A stretch of 64,000 bases of DNA from Streptomyces minutiscleroticus (lineage in GTDB: Bacteria; Actinomycetota; Actinomycetes; Streptomycetales; Streptomycetaceae). Positions 26,768 to 35,246 of the stretch are shown here, piece by piece. The stretch spans positions 280,376-344,375 of the forward strand of contig NZ_BMVU01000004.1 in assembly GCF_014650875.1 (NCBI RefSeq), given 5' to 3'. The stretch's first letter is position 1, and each line of letters starts with the position of its first letter. Both the position numbers and the translations under genes were made by a program. The notes below the pieces were generated by a model. It worked only from the letters and a program-made list of their open reading frames with translations. It was not told where the DNA came from and did not search any database.

Positions 26768-28075
26768 TCACGCGAGGCCGGCCTCTCGGAAGGAGTCCAG
26801 GTTCGGGCGGATCGTCGCGGTCAGGCCCGTGCCCGCCACCGCGTCGAGGGTCTTCAGGCCGTCGCCGGTGTTCAGCACGACGGTGGTGAGGGAGGGGTCG
26901 AGGACGCCGGCCTCGATCAGCTTCTTCGTCACGCCGACCGTCACGCCGCCCGCCGTCTCGGCGAAGATGCCCTCGGTCCGGGCGAGCAGCCTGATGGCGT
27001 CGACGATCTGCCCGTCGTCCACGTCCTCCACCGCGCCGCCGGTGCGCCGGGCGATGTCGAGCACGTACGGCCCGTCCGCCGGGTTGCCGATGGCCAGGGA
27101 CTTGGCGATGGTGTCCGGCTTCTGCGGCCGCACGACGTCGTGGCCCGCCTTGTAGGCGGTGGACACCGGGGAGCAGCCCTCGGCCTGGGCGCCGAAGATC
27201 TTGTACGGCCTGTCCTCGACCAGGCCGAGCTCGATCAGCTCCCGCAGACCCTTGTCGATCTTGGTGAGCTGGGAGCCCGAGGCGATCGGGACGACCAGCT
27301 GGTCGGGCAGCCGCCAGCCGAGCTGCTCGCAGATCTCGTACGCCAGGGTCTTGGAGCCCTCGGCGTAGTACGGCCGCAGGTTGACGTTGACGAAGCCCCA
27401 GCCCTCGCCCGCCGGGTCGCCGATGAGCTCGGAGCAGAAGCGGTTGACGTCGTCGTAGTTGCCCTCGATGCCGACGAGGTCGCCGCCGTAGACGGCGGCC
27501 ATGACGATCTTGCCCTGCTCCAGGTCGTGCGGGATGAAGACGCAGGAGCGGAAGCCCGCGCGGGCGGCGGCCGCGCCGACGGCGCCGGCGAGGTTGCCCG
27601 TGGAGGAGCAGGACAGGGTGGTGAAGCCGAAGGCGCGGGCGGCCTCCAGCGCCTGCGCGACGACGCGGTCCTTGAAGGAGTGCGTCGGGTTGCCGGAGTC
27701 GTCCTTCACGTACAGGCCGCCGGTGACGCCCAGCTCGCGGGCGAGGTTGTCGGCCTTGACCAGCCGGGTCCAGCCGGGGTTGATGTTCGGCTTGTCCGCC
27801 ACGTCGGCGGGGACGGGCAGCAGCGGCGCGTAGCGCCAGATGTTCGAGGGGCCCGCCTCGATCCGCTTGCGCAGTTCCTCGGCGTCGTGGCCGGAGAAGT
27901 CGTAAGCGATCTCCAGCGGGCCGAAACACTCCTCGCAGGCGAAGACCGGGCCGAGCGGGACGCGGTGGCCGCACTCGCGGCAGGACAGCGCGGTGGCGGG
28001 GCCGAGGTCGACGGTGTTCCCGCCGTTCGCGGCGTTCCCGGAGTTCGTGGTGCTTGCAACGGTCTGCACAGCCAT
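26768..28075 (-). CDS. thrC: Threonine synthase
   Basis: A 435-residue PLP enzyme converting O-phosphohomoserine to threonine. An N-terminal rubredoxin-like knuckle (CRECG ... CEECFG) precedes the fold-type II domain. The PLP Lys is in NPTHSFKDRV (about residue 120), the phosphate-binding loop is SCSSTGNLAGAV, and the ligand loop is IASGSQLTKIDKG. ATG at 28075 starts MAVQTVAST, with AAAGGG ten bases upstream; ATG at 28108 would add 11 residues. The mRNA leader carries an S-box SAM riboswitch, linking threonine and methionine branches. Confidence 0.96.
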   Translation of the reverse strand: MAVQTVASTTNSGNAANGGNTVDLGPATALSCRECGHRVPLGPVFACEECFGPLEIAYDFSGHDAEELRKRIEAGPSNIWRYAPLLPVPADVADKPNINPGWTRLVKADNLARELGVTGGLYVKDDSGNPTHSFKDRVVAQALEAARAFGFTTLSCSSTGNLAGAVGAAAARAGFRSCVFIPHDLEQGKIVMAAVYGGDLVGIEGNYDDVNRFCSELIGDPAGEGWGFVNVNLRPYYAEGSKTLAYEICEQLGWRLPDQLVVPIASGSQLTKIDKGLRELIELGLVEDRPYKIFGAQAEGCSPVSTAYKAGHDVVRPQKPDTIAKSLAIGNPADGPYVLDIARRTGGAVEDVDDGQIVDAIRLLARTEGIFAETAGGVTVGVTKKLIEAGVLDPSLTTVVLNTGDGLKTLDAVAGTGLTATIRPNLDSFREAGLA

Positions 28076-28112
28076 GGAGGCGAGGCCCTTTCTCCTCATC
28101 TTCCTCACGACG

Positions 28113-28252
28113 CACCTCGCCGTGAGACGGATTTGGCACCTTCCCTAGCCGGGAGCCTCGCGGCGGCCGATCGGCACTGATCGGTACGAGAACCGGCTGG
28201 AGGGTTGCCGGGGCTTCAACGGGCCGTGTCCCTCTGCCCCTCTGGATGAGCG
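28113..28252 (-). promoter_or_regulatory. SAM riboswitch (S-box-like) upstream of thrC
   Basis: Reading the minus strand, the leader contains CTCATCCAGAGGGGCAGAGG, then GACACGGCCCGTTGAAGCCC, then CGGCAACCCTCC, and later AAGGTGCCAAATCC. These are the conserved core elements of the S-box aptamer: the kink-turn, the GAAGCCCCGGCAACC segment and GTGCCAAAT. It ends just before a CTCACG...CGTGAG hairpin and the thrC start. High S-adenosylmethionine should lower thrC expression. Exact ends are approximate. Confidence 0.9.
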
Positions 28253-28449
28253 GTATTCGGTTGTCACCGGGCGTCTCGGCGACGCCCCGATCTGATTTAA
28301 CGTGCAACGACCCTCGACATGCGATGGTCACCAACGTTGTTCAAGACTGTAACCGAAGGCCTGGATCGTTGAGGAAGACGTCCGAACCGCGAGATGGAGA
28401 TCGCGCCGAAGCGTTTTGCACCCACAGGCAGACCGAGGGAGAGCCGCAC

Positions 28450-29394
28450 GTGCTGGAAGAGGTCGAGCGCTGGCTGAGCACGCGCTCCTGGTCCGTTGCC
28501 GACCGCCCGTTGCACCGGCTCGTCGCCGCCAAGCGCGGTACGGGCTCGTCGGTGAGCGTGGTACTGCCCGCGCTCAACGAGGAGGCGACGGTCGGCGACA
28601 TCGTCACGGTCGTCCGTGAGGAACTGGTGGAGCGCGCGCCGCTCGTCGACGAGATCGTCGTGATCGACTCGGGCTCCACCGACCGCACGGGCGAGGTCGC
28701 GCGGGCCGCGGGCGCACGGGTCGTGCACCGCGACGCCATACTGCCGCGCATCCCCGCCGTCCCCGGCAAGGGCGAGGTGCTCTGGCGCTCGCTGCTGGCC
28801 GCGCGCGGGGACATCATCTGTTTCGTCGACGCCGACCTGAAGGAGTTCTCCGCGGACTTCGTCACCGGCATCGTCGGCCCGCTGCTCACCGAGCCGGGCG
28901 TCGACCTGGTCAAGGCGATGTACGACCGGCCGCTGGGCTCCGCCGCAGGCCAGGGCGGGCGGGTCACCGAGCTGATGGCCAGACCGCTGCTGAACATGCA
29001 CTGGCCCCGGCTGGCCGGCTTCGTCCAGCCGCTGGGCGGCGAGTACGCGGCCCGCCGCTCACTGCTGGAGCGGCTGCCCTTCCCCGTGGGGTACGGCGTG
29101 GAGCTGGGGCTGCTGGTGGACGCCCTGCACACCGTGGGCCTGGACGCGCTCGCCCAGGTCGACGTCGGGGAGCGCAAGCACCGCCACCAGGACGGGCAGG
29201 CGCTGGGCCGCATGGCCGCCACGATCTACCGCACCGCGCAGGTCCGGCTCGCCCGCGGCCATCTGGTGCGGCCGGTGCTCACGCAGTTCGAGCGGGGCGA
29301 GAACGGCTTCGAGCCGCGCGTCCACAGTGTCGACACCGAGGAGCGGCCGCCGATGATCAGCGTCGCCGAGTACGCCGAGCGCGAGGCGGCGTAG
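28450..29394 (+). CDS. gpgS: Glucosyl-3-phosphoglycerate synthase
   Basis: A 314-residue GT-A glycosyltransferase (family GT81) that transfers glucose from a nucleotide sugar to 3-phosphoglycerate, making the precursor of glucosylglycerate and of methylglucose lipopolysaccharides. Motifs: VVLPALNEEATVGDI, VIDSGSTDRT, the metal-binding DAD in CFVDADLKEFSADFV, PGKGEVLWRSL, and FVQPLGGEYA. GTG at 28450 has AGGGAGAG upstream. It is divergent from thrC and upstream of otsA on the same strand. Confidence 0.93.
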   Translation: MLEEVERWLSTRSWSVADRPLHRLVAAKRGTGSSVSVVLPALNEEATVGDIVTVVREELVERAPLVDEIVVIDSGSTDRTGEVARAAGARVVHRDAILPRIPAVPGKGEVLWRSLLAARGDIICFVDADLKEFSADFVTGIVGPLLTEPGVDLVKAMYDRPLGSAAGQGGRVTELMARPLLNMHWPRLAGFVQPLGGEYAARRSLLERLPFPVGYGVELGLLVDALHTVGLDALAQVDVGERKHRHQDGQALGRMAATIYRTAQVRLARGHLVRPVLTQFERGENGFEPRVHSVDTEERPPMISVAEYAEREAA

Positions 29395-29563
29395 GCGGCG
29401 CGGGCCCCGCCCGCATCCGTCCGCGTCCGCCCGCACCCGTCCGCATCGCCCCGTACCGCCGCCGCTCCGACCGGACCGGTGGCGGTACGGGATGTTTGGT
29501 GACAGAACGTATACGGCTGAGCCGTACGTTTGAGCGTTTCCAGGCCGGGCTAGGTTGAGACTC

Positions 29564-30991
29564 ATGGCTTCCACGCACGGTGTTCAGGGCTCACGTGTCC
29601 TCGTCGCCTCCAACCGCGGACCGGTGTCGTACGCGGTGGCCGAGGACGGTTCGCTGGTGTCGAAGCGCGGCGGCGGCGGGGTGGTGTCGGGGCTCTCGGC
29701 GATCGGGCCCGACGCGGACGCGCTGTGGGTGTGCTCGGCGCTCGGCGACGGCGACCGCGAGGCGGTGCGGCGCACGGACGGGCGCCTGGACCCCGCCGAC
29801 TCGGGCGGCCAGCGCGTCAGAATGCTCGGCATCCCGCCCGAGGTGCACGCGGACGCGTACAACGGCATCGCCAACTCGGTGCTGTGGTTCGTGCACCACA
29901 TGCTGTACCAGACCCCGCTGGAACCCGCCTTCGACACGGAGTTCCGGCGCCAGTGGGCGGCGTACGAGGAGTACAACCGCGCCTTCGCGCAGGCGCTGGC
30001 CGACGAGGCGGCCGAGGGCGCCGCGGTGCTGGTGCAGGACTACCACCTGACGCTGGTGCCCGGGATGCTCCGCGAACTCCGTCCCGACCTGCGCATCGGC
30101 CACTTCTCGCACACGCCCTGGGCGCCCGTGGAGTACTTCCGGATGCTGCCCGACGACATCGCCGAGCAGGTGCTGCGCGGCATGCTGGGCGCGGACCGCC
30201 TGGGCTTCCTCACCCAGCGCTGGGCCGACGCGTTCACGGCGTGCTGCGACGCCCTCGTCGGCGGCACCGGCTCCACGCGGACCGGCGTGCACGGGCTCGG
30301 CGCGGACGCGGACTTCCTGCGGGCCCGCTCGCACGAGGACGACGTCGAGGAGCGGATCACGGCGCTGCGCGAGGAGATCGGCGGCGCCCCCGGCGAGCGC
30401 CGGACGATCGTGCGCGTCGACCGGACCGAGCTGTCGAAGAACATCGTGCGCGGGCTGCTGGCCTACCGCCAGCTGCTGGAGGACCGCCCCGAGTGGCGCG
30501 AGCGCGTGGTGCACGTCGCCTTCGCCTACCCCTCGCGGCAGGACCTCGCCGTCTACCGCGACTACACCGCCGAGGTGCAGCGGGTCGCCGAGGAGATCAA
30601 CTCCGCGTACGGCACGGACGGCTGGACCCCGGTGGTCCTGCACGTCAAGGACGACTTCGCCCGCTCGCTCGCCGCGTACCGGCTGGCGGACGTGGCGCTG
30701 GTGAACCCGATCCGGGACGGCATGAACCTGGTCGCCAAGGAGGTCCCGGTCGTCTCCGACGGGGGCTGCGCCCTGGTGCTGTCCCGGGAGGCGGGAGCCC
30801 ACGAGGAGCTGGGCGAGGACGCGGTCACGGTGAACCCGTACGACGTGGTGGGCACCGCCGCGGCGCTGCACGAGGCGCTGTCGATGACGCCGGAGGAGCG
30901 CGCGGAGCGCAGCAAGCGGCTGGCCGCCGCGGCGACCGCACTGCCGCCCGCGAAGTGGTTCCTGGACCAGTTGCACGCGCTGGGCGACTGA
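29564..30991 (+). CDS. otsA: Alpha,alpha-trehalose-6-phosphate synthase
   Basis: A 475-residue family GT20 glycosyltransferase joining UDP- or GDP-glucose to glucose-6-phosphate to give trehalose-6-phosphate. Landmarks: RVLVASNRGPVSYAV, SVLWFVHHMLY, VQDYHLTLVPGMLR, GHFSHTPWAP, and NPIRDGMNLVAKE near the C-terminus. ATG at 29564 lies seven bases after TAGGTT, a leaderless pattern. The phosphatase gene otsB faces it across two strong terminators, so the pathway genes are convergent rather than an operon. The last bases of the gene are tandemly duplicated downstream. Confidence 0.95.
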   Translation: MASTHGVQGSRVLVASNRGPVSYAVAEDGSLVSKRGGGGVVSGLSAIGPDADALWVCSALGDGDREAVRRTDGRLDPADSGGQRVRMLGIPPEVHADAYNGIANSVLWFVHHMLYQTPLEPAFDTEFRRQWAAYEEYNRAFAQALADEAAEGAAVLVQDYHLTLVPGMLRELRPDLRIGHFSHTPWAPVEYFRMLPDDIAEQVLRGMLGADRLGFLTQRWADAFTACCDALVGGTGSTRTGVHGLGADADFLRARSHEDDVEERITALREEIGGAPGERRTIVRVDRTELSKNIVRGLLAYRQLLEDRPEWRERVVHVAFAYPSRQDLAVYRDYTAEVQRVAEEINSAYGTDGWTPVVLHVKDDFARSLAAYRLADVALVNPIRDGMNLVAKEVPVVSDGGCALVLSREAGAHEELGEDAVTVNPYDVVGTAAALHEALSMTPEERAERSKRLAAAATALPPAKWFLDQLHALGD

Positions 30992-31044
30992 GCACGCGCT
31001 GGACGGCTGGGCACGCGCTGGACGGCTGGGCACGCGCTGGGCGG
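30973..31044. repeat. 19-bp tandem repeat seeded by the otsA 3' end
   Basis: The unit GCACGCGCTGGACGGCTGG occurs at 30992 and 31011, a truncated copy starts at 31030, and a diverged copy (GCACGCGCTGGGCGACTGA) at 30973 forms the last codons and stop of otsA. The array appears to have grown out of the coding end. Confidence 0.85.
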
Positions 31045-31095
31045 GCCGAGGGGCGGCCGGGCGCCGCGCGCCGCCGGGCGGGTGCACGCGGCTCC

Positions 31096-31187
31096 GTACG
31101 GGCCCGGTCGGCGGAGGACTCCGCCGACCGGGCCCGTACCGCTTCCGGGGCCGCCTCCGGCCCGTACGCCGGGCCGGAGGCGGCCCC
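31096..31187. terminator. Two strong terminators between otsA and otsB
   Basis: First hairpin: a 20-bp perfect stem (31096-31115 with 31120-31139) and a four-base loop. Second hairpin: a 17-bp perfect stem (31147-31163 with 31171-31187) and a seven-base loop. They insulate the convergent trehalose genes from each other. Confidence 0.92.
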
Positions 31188-31207
31188 CGTGCGGGCGGCC
31201 CGTGCGC

Positions 31208-32059
31208 TCAGGCCAGCCGGGACGCCAGCGCGCGCAGGAGGTCCACGACGCCCTGCGGGCCGTCGACGACCAGGTCGGCGCGTTCGGCCAGCTCCGCGAC
31301 CTCGGCGCTGCCGCTGCACACCAGCAGGCCGGGCACGCCGTCGCGGCGCAGCTTCTCCACCGCGGCGAAGGCGGGCAGGTCGCCCAGGTCGTCGCCGGAG
31401 TACAGGACGGCCCCGGCACCGATCTCGCGGACGTACTCGGTGAGCGCGACGCCCTTGTCCATGCCCGGCGGGCGCAGCTCCAGGACCAGCCGGCCCGGCT
31501 CGACGATCAGTCCGTGGCGGGCGGCCAGCTCGGTGAGCGGGGCGCGCAGCGCCTCGAAGGCGGCCTGCGGGTCCTCGGCGCGGCGGGTGTGCACGGCGAC
31601 CGCGCGGCCCTTCTCCTCGATCCAGGTGCCGCGCCAGGCGCCGATGCCGTCGAGGAAGCCGGGCAGTTCCGCGCGGACGGCGGCGACGCCGGGGTGCGGC
31701 GCGGGGGCGTTCACGGTGCCGGTGACGGCGTCCCAGCGCTCGGCGCCGTAGTGGCCGAGGACGGTCAGGTGCTCCAGGCCCGGCACGCCCGCGAAGCCGC
31801 CGTTGCGGACCGCGACGCCGGCCGGGCGGCCGGTCACCACGGCGACCGAGGCGACCCGCGGCGCGAGCGCGGCGAGGGCCGGGACCGCGTCCGGGTGCGC
31901 GCGGGCCTGCTCGGGGTCGGCGACGATGGGGGCGAGGGTGCCGTCGAAGTCGAAGGCGAGCACGGCCCGTGCGGGCCGCTCCAGGACGGCGGCGAGTCCG
32001 TCGCGTCCGTCCGGCGTCACGGGGGTCGGGATCGGGGAGAAGTCCTGTTGGCTGCCCAT
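31208..32059 (-). CDS. otsB: Trehalose-6-phosphate phosphatase
   Basis: A 283-residue HAD-type phosphatase that removes phosphate from trehalose-6-phosphate. Motif I is AFDFDGTLAPIV (nucleophile Asp about residue 37), followed by VAVVTGRP, the HYGAERW and EEKGRAVAVHTR region typical of OtsB, LELRPPGMDKG with the motif III Lys, and SGDDLGDLPAF as motif IV. ATG at 32059 lies six bases after TAGGGT on the minus strand, suggesting leaderless translation. Confidence 0.95.
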   Translation of the reverse strand: MGSQQDFSPIPTPVTPDGRDGLAAVLERPARAVLAFDFDGTLAPIVADPEQARAHPDAVPALAALAPRVASVAVVTGRPAGVAVRNGGFAGVPGLEHLTVLGHYGAERWDAVTGTVNAPAPHPGVAAVRAELPGFLDGIGAWRGTWIEEKGRAVAVHTRRAEDPQAAFEALRAPLTELAARHGLIVEPGRLVLELRPPGMDKGVALTEYVREIGAGAVLYSGDDLGDLPAFAAVEKLRRDGVPGLLVCSGSAEVAELAERADLVVDGPQGVVDLLRALASRLA

Positions 32060-32167
32060 ATCCGGACCCTATCCGCGAACCCCCCGGCGCAGTCATGGCT
32101 CGTCGCGGCGCGGTCCCGCACCACGTCCCGGCGGACGACCGGGGGCGGCCGGGGGCACCGGGGGACC

Positions 32168-32401
32168 TCAGCGCTCCGCGCGGCGCGCCCGGCGCACCCG
32201 GCGCAGCCGGTTCACCGTGACCGGGTCGTGGGCCAGTGCCCGCGGGTCGTCCAGGAGGGCGTTGAGCAGCTGGTAGTAGCGGACCGGGGCCATGCCCAGC
32301 TCCTCGCGGACCGCCCGCTCCTTGGCGCCCGGGGAGGGCCAGCTCCGCCGCTCCAGTGCCAGGACGTCGCGCTCCCGCCGGCCGAGGTCGTCTTCCACCA
32401 T
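32168..32401 (-). CDS. DUF3263 family small protein
   Basis: A 77-residue basic, helical protein (LGRRERDVLALERRSWPSPGAKERAVREELGMAPVRYYQLLNALLDD). The second part looks like a helix-turn-helix, so DNA binding is possible, but DUF3263 has no known function. ATG at 32401 lies seven bases after TACCGT, a leaderless pattern. It lies upstream of otsB on the same strand, 108 bases apart. Confidence 0.85.
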   Translation of the reverse strand: MVEDDLGRRERDVLALERRSWPSPGAKERAVREELGMAPVRYYQLLNALLDDPRALAHDPVTVNRLRRVRRARRAER

Positions 32402-32828
32402 GTCCGGCACGGTAGCGCGGCGCACCGACAGCGGCGGCCCCGGTGCGCCCGCGTGCGTACGTACGCGGGCGTCCGCGCTCGTCCGCACGCGCCTGCCGGT
32501 GTACGGACACACACGCCTGTCCGTACACGCACGCACGTGCCTGTCGGCCTACGGGCGCACACGCCTGTCCGCGTACACGTACACGTACACGTGCACGCGC
32601 CCGCCGCCGGCCCGCAGGCCGCGCCGCCGTCCGCTGGTGCCGTGGCCGGAAAGGTCTGCCGTGGGCTCGCGGCGTCCGGTGCGGTGCATCGCGAGGCGGA
32701 GGACCGCCCTCGTACCGGACGCACCCGGGTGGCTCCGGCAACGCGGCGTGGGGGTCCCCCCTGCTCGAAGAGCCAGGGGGAGTGCCGTGCCGGACGCCGC
32801 GAGCCGGTGAATCCTTCCGGTCACGGCA
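32402..32828. other. Repeat-rich intergenic region with dispersed repeat copy C
   Basis: A 427-base region with no convincing gene. From about 32455 to 32600 it is built of degenerate CGCACACGCCTGTCCG-type units and a GTACAC hexamer run (32573-32590). From 32747 to 32784 it holds a third copy of the dispersed palindrome (GTGGGGGTCCCCCC, spacer, CAGGGGGAG), 45 bases beyond the stop of the binding-protein gene, where it could act as a terminator. Confidence 0.65.
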
Positions 32829-34094
32829 CTAGCTCGCGTTGTCGGCGGCCGTCGCGGTCCGCTGGAGCTGGCCCAGGACCGCCTCGGGGTTGCCGTTCGG
32901 GGCGACCGCGCTGCCGATCTGCTTCTTGATCGCGGCGCTGACCTCGGCCCAGGACGTCCGCCCCACCGGGTACAGCTCGGAGCCGGGCAGCTCCTCCAGG
33001 AACGGCATCAGGTCCTGGTCGTCCTCGTCGGCGGCCATCGCCTCGGAGGCGGAGGTGGTCACCGGCAGCAGGTCGTACTCGCGCGAGAAGGCGAGCACGT
33101 TCTTCTCGCTGTAGACGAAGTCGAGGAAGTCGCCGACCTGCTCGCGGTGGCCGTTCTGCTTGAAGGCGGTCATCCAGTCGGCGACGCCCATCGCGGACTT
33201 GGCCTTGCCGTCGACGCCGGGCATCGGCACCATGCCGAACTTCACGCCCTTCGCCGCGGCCGTCTTCATCAGCGTGGGGTGCCCGTCGAGCATGCCGACC
33301 TCGCCGCGCGCGAAGGCCGCGAACGCGTCCGCCCGGTTGAGCTCGCCCGGCGGGGTCGGCCCGGTGAGCCCCTTGTCGACCAGCTCCTCCTTGAGCCACG
33401 TGAACGTATCGACGTTCTGCTCGGAGTCGATGCCGTAGTTGCCGACGGCGTCCATGTAGCCGCCGCCACCGCTCAGCAGCCACATCATCGTCTCCGCCTG
33501 GGCCTCCTCCGGCCCCAGCGGCAGCGCGTAGGGGGTCTCCACGCCCTCGGCCCTCAGCGCCCGGGCGGCGGCCGCCAGGTCGCTCCAGCTCTTCGGGGCC
33601 TTCAGGCCGGCCCGGGCGAAGAGGGTCTTGTTGTAGAAGAGGACGCGGGTGGAGGACGCGAACGGCATCCCGTACTGGACGCGGTCCACCTGCCCCGCCT
33701 CGGCGAGCCGCGAGACGAAGTCGGCCTGGACGGGGATGGAGAGCAGGTCGTCGACCCGGTAGAGCTGGTCGGCGGCGGCGTAGTCGGCGTACGCGCCGAT
33801 CTGCGCCATGTCCGGGGCCCTGCCCGCCGCGACCATCTCCTTGACCTTGCGGTCCACGTCGTTCCAGGAGTAGACGCTGACGTCGACGTTGACCCCGGGG
33901 TGCTCCTTCTCGTACTCCTCCACCAGCGCGTCCCAGTACTTCTGGGAGCTGTTGGCCGCGGTGTCGCCGTAGTCGGCGGCCACCAGTCTCAACGTCACGT
34001 CGCCCTGGTCGCCGGAACCGCCGCACCCGGCGAGCACCGCCGTCATGCCCACTGCGGACACCACCGCGACCAGACCGTTCAATCGCCGTCGCAC
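32829..34094 (-). CDS. Extracellular sugar-binding lipoprotein (ABC family 1)
   Basis: A 421-residue solute-binding protein. The signal sequence ends in a lipobox LAGC (Cys about residue 24). The mature protein has the type I sugar-binding-protein pattern: LVEEYEKEHPGVNVDV, APDMAQIGAYADYAAADQL, MPFASSTRVLFYNKTLFARAG, GEVGMLDGHPTLM. GTG at 34094 has AGGAGAG upstream. No permease genes adjoin it, so it must work with components encoded elsewhere, probably with MsiK. Two DasR-type sites in its promoter suggest an N-acetylglucosamine or chitin-derived ligand. Confidence 0.9.
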   Translation of the reverse strand: MRRRLNGLVAVVSAVGMTAVLAGCGGSGDQGDVTLRLVAADYGDTAANSSQKYWDALVEEYEKEHPGVNVDVSVYSWNDVDRKVKEMVAAGRAPDMAQIGAYADYAAADQLYRVDDLLSIPVQADFVSRLAEAGQVDRVQYGMPFASSTRVLFYNKTLFARAGLKAPKSWSDLAAAARALRAEGVETPYALPLGPEEAQAETMMWLLSGGGGYMDAVGNYGIDSEQNVDTFTWLKEELVDKGLTGPTPPGELNRADAFAAFARGEVGMLDGHPTLMKTAAAKGVKFGMVPMPGVDGKAKSAMGVADWMTAFKQNGHREQVGDFLDFVYSEKNVLAFSREYDLLPVTTSASEAMAADEDDQDLMPFLEELPGSELYPVGRTSWAEVSAAIKKQIGSAVAPNGNPEAVLGQLQRTATAADNAS

Positions 34095-34146
34095 CGCGTT
34101 CTCTCCTGCTCGGTGTTGCTGAAAGGTGTTACTAGAACTTGAGTCA

Positions 34147-34180
34147 TAAGGTCTACACCACGTAAGTGGACTAGACCTTT
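34147..34180. promoter_or_regulatory. Paired DasR (dre) sites between binding protein and nagK
   Basis: Two adjacent sequences match the dre consensus: TAAGGTCTACACCACG (34147-34162, 11 of 16) and AGTGGACTAGACCTTT (34165-34180, 13 of 16). Together they form a larger inverted arrangement (AAGGTCTA...TAGACCTT). They lie in the divergent promoter region, so DasR could control both the binding protein and nagK-nagA. DasR control of nag genes is established in streptomycetes. Confidence 0.85.
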
Positions 34181-34208
34181 TCCGGGGTATGGGGCGAGAC
34201 TGTTCCCC

Positions 34209-35246
34209 GTGAGACATGTCATCGCCCTCGACGTGGGCGGCACCGGGATGAAGGCCGCCCTGGTCGGGGCGGGCGGCGAGTTGCTGCACCGGGCCCGCCG
34301 CACCACCGGCCGGGAGCGCGGGCCCGAGGCCGTGGTCGCCGCGGTCCTCGACTTCGCCGCCGAGCTGAGCGCGTACGGCGAGCGGCACCTCGGGGAGCCG
34401 GCCGCGGCCGCGGGCGTCGCCGTCCCCGGCGTCGTCGACTCCGGACGGGGCGTCGCGGTCTACTCGGCCAACCTCGGCTGGCGCGACGTGCCGCTGCGGA
34501 GGCTGCTCGGCGCGCGGCTGGGCGGCGTCCCGGTCGCGCTCGGCCACGACGTGCGCACCGGCGGCCTCGCCGAGGGCCGCATCGGCGCAGGCCGGGGCGC
34601 CGACCGCTTCCTCTTCGTGCCGCTGGGCACGGGCATCGCGGGCGCCATCGGCCTCGGCGGCGGCGTCGAGGCGGGCGCGCACGGCCTGGCGGGGGAGATC
34701 GGCCACATCGTCGTACGGCCCGGCGGCGCCGCGTGCCCGTGCGGGCAGTACGGCTGCCTGGAGCGGTACGCCTCCGCGGCGGCCGTGGGCCGGGCCTGGG
34801 CGGAGGCCGCCGGGGACCCGGCGGCGGACGCCGCGGACTGCGCCGGGGCGGTGGAGTCCGGCGATCCCCGGGCCGCGGCCGTCTGGCAGGAGGCCGTCGA
34901 CGCGCTCGCCGACGGCCTCGTCACCGCCCTCACCCTGCTCGACCCCGGCGTCCTGATCGTCGGCGGCGGCCTCGCCGAGGCCGGGGACACGCTGTTCACG
35001 CCGCTGCGGGACGCCGTCGCACGGCGCGTCACCTTCCAGACGGCGCCCCCGGTCGTCCCCGCGGCGCTCGGCGACAGCGCCGGCTGCCTGGGCGCGGGCC
35101 TGCTGGCCTGGGACCTGCTGACGGCCGCTCCCCTGCCGGCCGGGACCCCGGGGACACCCGGGGCGCCCGCACCGTCCGGGACCCCCGGGACATCCGGGAC
35201 GCCCGGGACCACCACCCCCACGGACCCTTCGGAGGTAACCGCCTGA
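34209..35246 (+). CDS. nagK: ROK-family N-acetylglucosamine kinase
   Basis: A 345-residue ROK sugar kinase. The ATP-binding loop is ALDVGGTGMKAAL at the N-terminus, the sugar-binding region is AGVAVPGVVDSG, ELGH-type Glu is in GLAGEIGHIVV, and the zinc-binding ROK signature is CPCGQYGCLE (from about residue 176). The C-terminal 35 residues are a Pro/Gly/Thr repeat tail not needed for the fold. Its stop overlaps the nagA start (TGATG), so the kinase and deacetylase are coupled. GTG at 34209 is the start. Confidence 0.9.
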   Translation: MRHVIALDVGGTGMKAALVGAGGELLHRARRTTGRERGPEAVVAAVLDFAAELSAYGERHLGEPAAAAGVAVPGVVDSGRGVAVYSANLGWRDVPLRRLLGARLGGVPVALGHDVRTGGLAEGRIGAGRGADRFLFVPLGTGIAGAIGLGGGVEAGAHGLAGEIGHIVVRPGGAACPCGQYGCLERYASAAAVGRAWAEAAGDPAADAADCAGAVESGDPRAAAVWQEAVDALADGLVTALTLLDPGVLIVGGGLAEAGDTLFTPLRDAVARRVTFQTAPPVVPAALGDSAGCLGAGLLAWDLLTAAPLPAGTPGTPGAPAPSGTPGTSGTPGTTTPTDPSEVTA

